Source of the DNA: Halicephalobus mephisto
Lineage: Eukaryota > Nematoda > Chromadorea > Rhabditida > Panagrolaimidae
Reading direction: 5' to 3'
Length of the DNA: 38,790 nucleotides
Assembly: GCA_009193035.1 (NCBI GenBank)
Contig: SWDT01000138.1
Coordinates: 1 to 38,790 of the forward strand
Made by a program: the position numbers and the translations under genes. Shown here in pieces: positions 30,339-38,790 of this stretch. Position 1 is the first letter of the stretch, and the number at the start of each line of letters is the position of its first letter. The notes beneath the pieces are model-generated. The model was not told the origin of the DNA. It saw only the letters and a list, made by a program, of their open reading frames with translations, and searched no databases.

Positions 30339-32232
30339 TTATAAACTTGAACCTTGATGCATTAGTCGACGGAAGTCAGGGGGTTTCTGATCGAGACAAG
30401 GACCGTTGAGAAGATGGAAAGCGTCCTTGATGGATTGAAGCACAAGATCGAAATCAGCCAACGACCGAAGGGTGTTGAAATGGGCATACGGCTCGTCCAC
30501 GTACATCCTGCGTCTGTCGGAACCGACCGGAAGGAAATCCCGGCATGTCGTTCTTCCTTCTGCAAGATTAATTCCATCTTGATCGAAATTAAAATGAGAA
30601 TAATAATCAAAAAAAGCAATAAATAATTCTCCCAATGTAGCATCGTTTAATTTTAAATTTTTTTTTTCTGAAATTTTATTATTTAAAAAAATTAAAATAA
30701 ATAATAAACCTGGATAATTTAATTCATCAACATCTGCTAGAAATTCTACCGGAATGGATTCAGAAAAAAGATCTTTTCTGACTATTTGGAGATTCGGCAA
30801 AATCGGAGGATCACATCCACATTGCAAAAAATGGATAACCATCAGAACAAGGGCGATTCCGGACATCGTTCCGTGGCTCGGCATCCGGATTTTGTGGACA
30901 ACGGCCCATTGCTTCACGAGGATCGACAAATATCGAGCTCGCCAATCTAGCTTCATATAATGACGGACCAGATGAGTCGTGTAGACACTGTGACAGGAGT
31001 TGGAAGATATCTCGATTCGGACAGAATCAAACGGCGGCTGCATCGCCACTTGAAGAATGGGTACTGTAGCGATATCGATGGAGATAATTGAACATACAGA
31101 ACTCGAACGATTCAGATGGTCATATAGTTGATTCAACGATGGACGTTGTTTTTCAGGAATATTTTCTGCGTGAAAATGAAGATCCAAATCCGCATTCGAA
31201 ACCGCAGTTGTGTTCATCGTGGATCCTACAATGATCAGCTTCCCGTCTCGAAGTCCTGGATGTCTTCTGATATCCTCCATTAATCGTTCCACTGCTTGTC
31301 CTTTGAGAATTTTCTCAGAATCCTTCTGGAATAATGGGGAATTGAAGATAAAAAATGAAAAATCTTACTTCTTCGAAAATTTCGACATAAACACGAACTT
31401 CATGTTCGAAATGCCGAAATTCCTGAGGAAACTTCAATTGACAAGTTCTCAATTGCGAAATGATGCTTCTGAATCTGCTAGAATTAGGAACAACGCCGTA
31501 CTTGTTGCGGGACGGACAGCTGCAGGGACCGAGGTCCCGCAGGTCGTGGGTGTAGTGCTCGATCGAGTCCGGTTCTGCATTGATTCTCTCGTAAACTCTG
31601 TCGAATGCTTCATCGATGATTTTCTTGTAATTTCCCTGAGGGAAAGCAGTATTAATATCTGAAAAAAAAATTAAAATTGATCGATTTTTCGAAACTTACG
31701 GATCGGGATTTCTGAATTCAAAATAGAAAAATTTCTTTCAACTTTGGAGGCGATTCGATCGAATAAATGGGGATATCTGAGATAAAGCGGATAAATGTGA
31801 GTCCAAGCATCGTACATGGATTTCGAAATGAGACAATTGTACTCCATCAGACGACAGAACTCGTGCGTCGCGTCCTCCGCCGCGGCTGTCTGCGACTCAT
31901 TTTCCGTCTTAATTTGGAAGTAATCTGGCAAGTAATTATCCACCGAAATCGAGCATTCCATCAACGGATGCTGTTGAAAAGGCCGCGTTAAAGTTAAATC
32001 AACTAAAATACGGAAATTAATAATAATATTTAACACAAATAATGAACTCACCGTTTGAAATTCTGATTTTTAGGCCTAACTTCCTCAGAATCTTCCTAAC
32101 CAGAATGAAATTCCTTTCCACGTCTTCTTCGGTCCATTGGGGCCATGGGGGCTTGGGTTCAGGTCCAATCGGCGAACTTCGGGCCGGATCGATGACGTCA
32201 CGACTAGAATTAACGGATTCCTTCGCAGCCAT
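30339..32232 (-). CDS. GLD-2/PUP-like nucleotidyltransferase (poly(A) or poly(U) polymerase family)
   Basis: Exons on the minus strand: 32232-32052, 32002-31700, 31658-31369, 31325-30710, 30667-30339, giving 572 residues; introns are 42-49 nt. The nucleotidyltransferase fold has GS at 292-293 and the DLD pair at 304/306. The central domain follows with THLVRHYMKLDWRARYLSIL, VKQWAVVHKI and GTMSGIALVLMVIHFLQ, and the PAP-associated region has PPILPNLQ, LGELFIAFFDYYSHF and a final EPYAHFNTLRS. Such enzymes add A or U to RNA 3' ends in germline or small-RNA pathways; substrate choice cannot be read here. The place of the third catalytic Asp reads RIEIS (Glu363), a conservative but unusual change that may lower or abolish activity. 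There is no RNA-binding domain, so a partner protein is expected. The start is supported by clean phase through five exons. Confidence 0.88.
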
Positions 32233-33582
32233 AGTTATAAATGCAAACTCCTTCTAATACCCTCAAACAGATTGGATTTTATATAATCGGATAAATCTTG
32301 AGCTAAAATAGAAAATTCATATATGAAAAATTTTAAAAAATCGAAAAAAAGAAATTTATAAAAATCGGAACCTCGGAGCGATCTTTGCGTGAAATTTAAA
32401 TTTTTATTCAAATTTTTATTAAGTTGTTATTTTCCAAAAAGTAATCAAAAGTTACTAAAATCATAAAATAAATTATTATTAATATTGAAAATAATCAAAA
32501 ATTTTAAAAATCCAAAATTTGTTGATTTTTGTTAATTTTGAATTTTTAAAAGTATTTTTCCAAAAGCAAATTATTGTATGTTATTTTCATTAATTGAGCA
32601 GGAATTTATCTCTGGAACAGAATTCAGAAGGCATTCAAGTTACTGTAGATGCAGCAGAGTCGAAATCGCGGTCGTTTTTTTCCGATTTTTTTTTCTCGAA
32701 GATGCGGCAAAGACCAGGATTTCCAAAAAAATCAAATTTGTATTTCGACTTGTTTGGATTTTTGACCTGGACAATGCAGGAATTCGTGTCAGGAAATTAT
32801 TACTTTTCAACTTCTAATTTAGATTATATTTTGTAAAAAATAAAATTTTAAAATCTAAAATTGATTAATTTTACTTAATTAATGCAAAAAAGATGCTTTA
32901 TAAAATAATATATTTTTACAAATTCCAAAAATTGTCTCAGCACGAATTTTCCAATTTTCCAGTCGAGACCTAAAATTGTGGAATTTATTATTTATTTAAT
33001 TTCAGAAAGTTCTAAAAGTATCCGGTGAATTTTGAAATTGCTATGATACGAAAAGCACAAATATTTGATCGTTGGTTGTCTCAGCGCGAATTTTCAGATT
33101 TTCCAGTCAAGACCTAAAATTGTGGAATTTTGTACTTTTGTGATTTTAAAAAGTTTCAGAAACATTCACTAGATTCTGAAATTACCATATTGTAAAAAGC
33201 GAAAATTTACAAAACGAAATTTCGGAAATTTTCAAATTTTCCAGTCGAGACCAAAAATTACGAAATTTTGTACTTTTGTGCTCCGCCAGGGCTTCAAAAA
33301 TCACTTTGCAGATTCTAAAATTATAATGAAAGAAGCTTAAAAAAATTTTTTGATAAATAAAGTTATTAAAAATTGAATTTTACAATAAGGTTTCTGACGT
33401 GACGCAGATCCCGGGCCGGTGCAGGAGTCCCATCGACCGCGCCGAAGCCCTTCTGTATCAAGGCACTTAGAGAAAGAGAAGTCCTGATTTATACCCTCAG
33501 GCAATGATTGGAAGACCTTCAAAGTAATCCAAAAAAATTTGTAAAATTTATTTCGAAAAATTATTTCATTTTGAAAACGAAT
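32233..33582. promoter_or_regulatory. Divergent intergenic region between nucleotidyltransferase and cyclase genes
   Basis: 1.35 kb between two start codons, holding both promoters. 32930-33270 is a repeat block (separate entry). The part nearest the cyclase, 33385-33510, is complex and G/C-richer and holds GAAGCC at 33444 and GGTTTC (complement GAAACC) at about 33390, both similar to the core of CHE-1 sites. About 32580-32830 has overlapping short ORFs with no support. Confidence 0.5.
32930..33270 (-). repeat. GGTC...TGGAAAA minisatellite in reverse orientation
   Basis: Three copies of TTTTCCAGTCGAGACC or TTTTCCAGTCAAGACC, each preceded by TGTCTCAGCACGAATTTTC-like sequence. These are the reverse complement of the family at 22940-28745. 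Spacing is about 120-150 bp. Confidence 0.8.
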
Positions 33583-36500
33583 ATGGTCGTTTTTTCGAAT
33601 TTAATATTTTTCTTCTTTTTGAATTCCGTAAAATCCGTAAATATCATCAACGTGGGGATTCTGATTCCGAACAACGAAGAAACCACTCTTCATCGGGATG
33701 TCGGGATGTACAACTCCCTCGGGGCGATCCCGCTGGCCATAGACCGGATTTTCGAAGAACAACTGCTTGATAATTTCAATTTTAGGTAACTTTCAACTTT
33801 CTTCAACAAAAATTTTAAAAAAATCATTTTCAAAGTTTCTTAAAAATTACAGTATACCGTATAAGATTTTAGAAATTCAGAAATTTTCGATTTAATTAAA
33901 AAATACTTAAAATTCATTTTTCCCGAAATTTTTACTTTTTATAAAATTAAAGTTTTATTTTTTCTAGTTTCAAAATCTTCAATGACAACTGTGACGAAGC
34001 CGCTGCCGGAGGGTACGCTGCGAATTTATTCGAACAGAAGACAGATGTCATTTTCGGTCCTGTCTGCAACGCTGGTAAAAATTTTTAAATTTTTATTTAA
34101 ATTTAAATTTTATTTTTTAAATTTTTTATTTTTAGCTGCGATGATGGTGGGATCTCTTGGGAAATTCTACAACAGACCGGTGATGTCTTGGGGTTTGGTT
34201 AACTCTTTTCAGTTGACGGATTACGATAAGTACCCAACTATGTCGACCATCGTGGGGACCTCCAGAGTCCTCGGGAAAGCCCTCGTGGAAGTGTTGAAAC
34301 AATACAATTGGAAACAATTTGCGTTACTGTATACCGTAAACGACCCAAGAAACCGCTGCACTTACATCAGGAACGACATTGAAGCCGTTGTGAACGATGA
34401 ACCCGACATCGCCATCAGCTTCCAGAGAGCCATCTCCATTACTACTCTCGAGAATCTGAAAACCATTCTGACTACAGTATCCACAAAGACCAGAAGTAAG
34501 CATTTTTCTTTTTCTTTTTAAACAAGCAATTACAGTAATCGTAAATTGTTACGAGTACGACAACGACAAAAGAACCCACCTCCTCGCCCTCAACGATCTC
34601 CAGATGAACACAGATGAGTACGTGAACATCTTCGTCGAGCTGAAAGGTTACGGTTTCGGGACCAGGTTCACCGATGGAGTCGAATACGGTAATATTCAAT
34701 TTTTGCAGAAACAGATCAGTTTCACTTTGGCAATTTTCTAAAATTATGCTTTTCGAAAATGATTTCAGAACATTATAAAATTCTGGAATACTGTACAATT
34801 AACCAAAGTACATTTTCGATTGTACAGAATTACGTAATCCTAAATTTCACAATTTTTTACTTCTAGTTGAAAAATTTTAACAATTGTCGTTGAAAGTATT
34901 TTTTCGGAATTGTAAATCATGTTTATTTTCGCAACAATAGTTTTTGGAAATTTTTATTCATGGTTTTAGATGCTGTGTCGGGAACTGTCCCGGTGTGGAT
35001 CCTCGGACCCACTTACAGACCAGATGGAAGAAACAACGACGCTAAGAACGGGGCTAGGACTTCATTTTTCATAGATTTTCAAACTATTTTGGCCTCCGAC
35101 AGCAGATCCTTTGCTGAAGGTGTGATGACCAGAGCTCAGTCTTGGCCGTTCTATTGCGATAACTGTTCCGATGCTTATTTCAACACGTCTACTTACTCTA
35201 AGTACCTCCATGACTCCTTCTATCTCTACGCCCTGGCTTTGAACAGAACTCTGACTTCAGAAAACGACACTGAAGCGCTCTCTAAAGGATCGGAGATTAT
35301 CCTCAACACCCGGGGAACCTTTATAGGGGCCAGCGGAATCGTCAACATAGGGATCAATGGAAGCAGAGACGCGACTTTCTTCTTCACTGGATTGAGAGCG
35401 GATTTCAAAAGTCAAGTTTTCATCACAATCTCATTCGAGAATGGCGAACCGACAGTCTATCTGAATTACACAGACCCGACGACTACAGTATGGGAAATGA
35501 GAGGCGGGAAGCTTCCTGTGGATGTTCCTCTTTGTGGATTCGACGGCACTTCATGTCCTATCGACTTCTGGGCAGCTTATGCCCTATATATCATCGCTGC
35601 CATCGTTATCTTCGTTCTTTTGATCGTTGGAATCACTGCTTATGGTCTTTAGTAAGTTTGTCCTTTATATATCCATGCATGGATTCTTTCATAATCTAGT
35701 GGACATTTTTGAAATTAGAAATAATGAACGTTAAGGTTTCTCGAGCATTCTAAGGATTCATTTGAAGTATTTCACATGAACATTTATTTTTAATTCTTTA
35801 ATATCGTGATTAGATTAATACACTTCTGCTAATTGCAGCTACAGAAGAGAACAGATGAAAAAGCTAAATCAACTTTGGAAGGTGTCCTTCGTCGAACTGG
35901 ACAAACCCCAGAAAAGCAAAAGTGGATTCCACAGTGAACGGTCCCTGCAGTCGAAGCACTCAACTTCCACGAAGATGACCTTGGAGAGCATGTCAGATAC
36001 CAAGAACTACAGTTACTTTTACTTTCGACACGAGCCTGTGGCGGCGAGGAAGTTCCAAACAAAAGTTGTCCTCAACGACAAAGATTACGAAGAACTCCGA
36101 AAGGTTTCTTTTCTAAAAATGTTTATGAAATGAACTAAAGGAATTTAGATGACGCAACTGGATGCTGACAACTGCAACCGCTTCATTGGGTTATGTCTTG
36201 ATGGCCCCCAGGTCTTCACCATTTGGAAATACTGTAGTCGGGGATCATTGAAAGACGTCATTGCTAAAGGTTCTTACAACATGGACGCCTTCTTCGTCCT
36301 CTCCATCATGAGGGACATCTCCAACGGTCTCAGCTACATCCACTCCCAGAGCTTTCTTGAATTCCATGGCCGTCTGACCTCGAGGAACTGCGTAGTTGAC
36401 GACAGATGGATGGTCAAGTTGAGTGACTTTGGATGCAGCAAATTCTACGCCAATGAGAAGAAGAGAGCCACTGGTATGAATTACTTATAATGGAGGAACA

Positions 36501-37777
36501 CACAGTTCTTTCAGATTACCTGTGGATGGCCCCCGAGCTCATAAGAGATGTCTTTTCTGTGGGAACCAGAGCCGGGGATGTCTACAGTTTCGCCGTCATC
36601 TCTAGCGAAGTCCTCACCGGAAAGCCCCCCTTCGACTACGAAAACCGACTAACCGGCGTTGATGGCAAGTTCAAATTCATTATTCCGAATACTCATTTGG
36701 ATATTTACAGAGCTACTGTACCTGATCAAGAAAGGAGGAGCAGTTCCGGTGAGACCAAGTCTGAATGATGTCGACATTCCTGATCTGAATCCAGCTGTCC
36801 TCCATCTGATCCGTGATTGTTGGCAGGAAGATCCTGAAAGTAGACCAACCATCGTCCAAGTGAAGACGCTGATGAAATCAATGAGCGGGAAGAACCAGAA
36901 TCTGATGGACCACATCTTCGGCATGGTCGAGAGATACGCGGAGACCCTGGCCGAGGAGATAGCCGAGAGAACGAAGGAACTCGTGGAAGAGAAGAAAAGA
37001 AGCGACGTCCTGCTCTACCGAATGCTTCCAAAGTTTGTTTCATTACTTAGTAAACTTAGTGATGGTCATTTCAGACAAGTGGCTGACAGCCTGAAGGTGG
37101 GCAGATCCGTCGAGCCCGAGAACTTCGAGAGTGTGACTGTGTTCTTCTCCGACGTCGTCCAGTTCACCACTCTCGCCAGCAAATGCAGTCCTCTCCAAGT
37201 CGTCAGTCTGCTCAACGACTTGTACTCCTTGTTTGATGGGTACATTGAGGCCTATGATGTGTACAAGGTGGAGACCATCGGAGACGGCTACATGTGTGTC
37301 TCCGGTCTGCCCCACAGAAATGGAAGCGAGCACGCCAAGGAGATTGCGAACTTGTCTCTGGTCCTGGTGGAGGCAATCAAGTCCTTCAGAATCCCCCACT
37401 TGCCCTCTGAAAGAGTCAACATCAGAATCGGGGCCCACACAGGCCCGTGTACCGCCGGGGTTGTGGGATTGACGATGCCGAGATATTGTCTTTTCGGGGA
37501 CACGGTCAACACAGCCAGCAGAATGGAGAGCAACGGCAAACGTATGTCTTTAGTGTCGGTTTCGTAATTGATAACATTCGGGGTATTTACAGCCGGGAAG
37601 ATCCAGATCTCGCCAGAAATGAACAACCTTCTTCATATGCTGGGAGGGTTCATGACCGAGACCAGAGGGGAAGTAATTATCAAAGGCAAAGGTGTGATGG
37701 AGACCTTCTGGCTCCTCTCTAGAATCAACAACAGTTTTCATGTTGAAGAAGGCGAGTCCGACACAAATTTCCTTTGA
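33583..37777 (+). CDS. Receptor-type guanylate cyclase
   Basis: Eleven exons: 33583-33785, 33968-34074, 34136-34495, 34536-34688, 34970-35651, 35839-36103, 36149-36473, 36515-36664, 36711-37032, 37075-37541, 37593-37777, giving 1072 residues. A signal peptide (about 1-18) leads into an ANF-receptor-like ligand-binding ectodomain, one membrane segment (about 476-500), and a kinase-homology domain. The kinase homology has HGRLTSRN at 663-670 in place of HRD, so it is inactive as a kinase, and DFG at 683-685. A dimerisation helix (TLAEEIAERTKELVEEKKR) and a class III cyclase domain (about 857-1050) follow. Metal-binding Asp882 and Asp926, guanine-selecting Glu922 and Cys994, and catalytic Asn1001 and Arg1005 are all present, so it should make cGMP. 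In nematodes these receptors act mostly in sensory neurons. Intron 36665-36710 has a GC donor, and intron 37033-37074 is 42 nt with no stop. The member is not identified. Confidence 0.93.
36665..36710 (+). other. GC-AG intron in the cyclase gene
   Basis: After GTTGATG the sequence reads GCAAGT where a GT donor is expected. The acceptor is ATATTTACAG. Only this GC donor restores the conserved frame DELLYLIKKGG; neighbouring GT sites give the wrong phase. Length is 46 nt. Confidence 0.8.
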
Positions 37778-38142
37778 TAATAATGACAAAAGGCAAACCA
37801 TTACCATGATCTCTGTGTACTGAGAGTTGTCAATTATTGCACTCTCGAGGAACTGACGTTTTCCAAGTTACACATGGCTTAAACATTTGCACTCTTAATG
37901 TTGGTGTAGTACCGAATTGATTAATTCGTAAATGAAATTTACTGATTAATAGAAAGTTTTACGTAAAAAGCAATGTTATGAAATATTTTAATTTGATATT
38001 AATTTTATTTACTGAAATGTTAATTGAATATAAACCTGATGTTTGTCGTTCAAAAAGAAATTCCACTTTGGCATTTTGATTTCCTCTTGCGGTTAATTTT
38101 ATGTGCTTGTGTTATGTTTGGCTATAAATTATGAATATCACA
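37778..38142. other. Tail-to-tail intergenic region
   Basis: Holds the 3' ends of the cyclase gene (+) and the small membrane protein gene (-). A/T-rich, with TATAAACC near 38030; no gene is visible. Confidence 0.5.
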
Positions 38143-38684
38143 CTACAGTATGAGTAACTTCGGTGAGACAAAACGAGAACTAGTTCCTACCACGAAGTCC
38201 CTGAAGAAGTTACAGTAGTAGTTTTCATGAAAATTTACAATTGATATGTAATTTTGTGTTGTTTCGTAATCGTTGAGTTTGTAGTAAGTTAAACTTAGCC
38301 CTAAACACCTTCTGAGAACGGTAGTTGCCACAGCATTTAGGAAAGATAGTAACCATATCATTAGAATTCTAGATGATAATGATGCTGTGATATAAAAATA
38401 AGATATATAAACCAGAACTGCCACAGTTCCCTTAGAAGATCTCCACCAATCAGTTGACGTATCCAGAATGCAATATAAGCTCAGGAAGATGAATCCTACT
38501 GAGGAAAGAGAGTTTTACCATCGAAGCTATCTAGCTGCCTGAAGAGCTCAATGGACTCAGGCTGACGAGTCTGAGGCACTTTCTAGTTTCCTTGATAATC
38601 CTGAATAAACTTACTTAGCAATCTGCCTATGATAGCAACCATAATTCTTCTTATTATTCTGGAACTGTCCAACAGAGCGCTCAT
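38143..38684 (-). CDS. Small multi-pass membrane protein, unknown family
   Basis: Two exons on the minus strand: 38684-38615 and 38498-38143, joined in phase 1 across a 116-nt intron with a perfect GTAAGT donor and TTTCCTCAG acceptor; 141 residues. Three hydrophobic segments are visible: about 15-36 (MVAIIGRLLIGFIFLSLYCI), about 50-66 (TVAVLVYISYFYITASL) and about 70-88 (RILMIWLLSFLNAVATTVL). The last 45 residues are polar, with several Tyr. An in-frame stop upstream supports the start. I do not recognise the family. A CTAA|GTTTAA ... TTCTTCAG pair could instead remove part of the tail and end the protein soon after residue 95. Confidence 0.6.
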
Positions 38685-38790
38685 CGATGAACACAGTTCT
38701 CAGTGACGAGACCATCTATACAATGCTTCTTCACTGCGTTCATAGAAATTAGAAATTATGTAAATAATAATGAAGCTTATTTTAAAATAT
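38685..38790. other. Right edge, upstream flank
   Basis: A/T-rich flank upstream (minus strand) of the small membrane protein gene; nothing recognisable. Confidence 0.3.

Noticed and set aside
33385..33510. tRNA gene in the G/C-rich stretch before the cyclase
   Set aside because: No GGTTCGANTCC-type B box or cloverleaf could be made out.
33508..33582. Upstream extension of the cyclase first exon
   Set aside because: The extended frame begins with TTG, not ATG. The ATG at 33583 is followed directly by a good signal peptide.
37043..37626. Minus-strand frames of 112-131 codons
   Set aside because: They are antisense to the cyclase catalytic exon and have no features of their own.

Overview
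The window reads as nuclear DNA of a nematode, most likely Caenorhabditis or a close rhabditid. It is very A/T-rich. Its introns are mostly 42-50 nt with GTAAGT-like donors and TTTCAG-like acceptors. It carries a receptor guanylate cyclase and a DEG/ENaC channel of the nematode type, and TACTGTA/TACGGTA words are common between genes. Species was not determined. All exon models were built by hand from reading frame, splice sites and phase; every multi-exon gene below closes in frame.

Layout, left to right. 1-1366 (-): 5' part of a DEG/ENaC cation channel running off the left edge. 1656-1988: a pogo-like miniature transposon. 3050-4737 (-): a C1 plus RhoGAP protein related to CYK-4/RACGAP1, lacking the coiled-coil N-terminus and the catalytic arginine. 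5546-6415 (+): an orphan three-exon gene, divergent from it. 7088-10648 (-): an atypical dual-specificity phosphatase with two possible first exons and a 2 kb repeat-filled intron. 10.65-17.57 kb: about 7 kb of tandem and inverted repeats with a few complex islands. 17568-18047 (-): a lysine-rich protein like a histone H1 tail. 18834-21348 (-): a zeste/Myb-SANT-like nuclear protein. 21.35-30.34 kb: about 9 kb without a firm gene, made of blocks of one minisatellite family, GAA/TTC arrays and complex islands. 30339-32232 (-): a GLD-2/PUP-like nucleotidyltransferase. 33583-37777 (+): a complete receptor guanylate cyclase. 38143-38684 (-): a small multi-pass membrane protein, tail to tail with the cyclase.

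The genes look like separate transcription units, not an operon: spacing is kilobases and strands are mixed. Several starts lie just after a TTTCAG-like acceptor, which fits spliced-leader trans-splicing. The most distinctive protein features are a RhoGAP domain that has lost both the arginine finger and the conserved asparagine, a nucleotidyltransferase whose third catalytic aspartate appears to be glutamate, and a cyclase gene with a GC-AG intron and a 42-nt stop-free intron. The most distinctive DNA features are a 33-copy GGTC...TGGAAAA family with block-specific variants, an 87/88 inverted repeat 2.2 kb apart, HSE-like GAA/TTC arrays, and a miniature transposon whose body is built from its own terminal sequence. 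I did not find a clear new multi-gene system.
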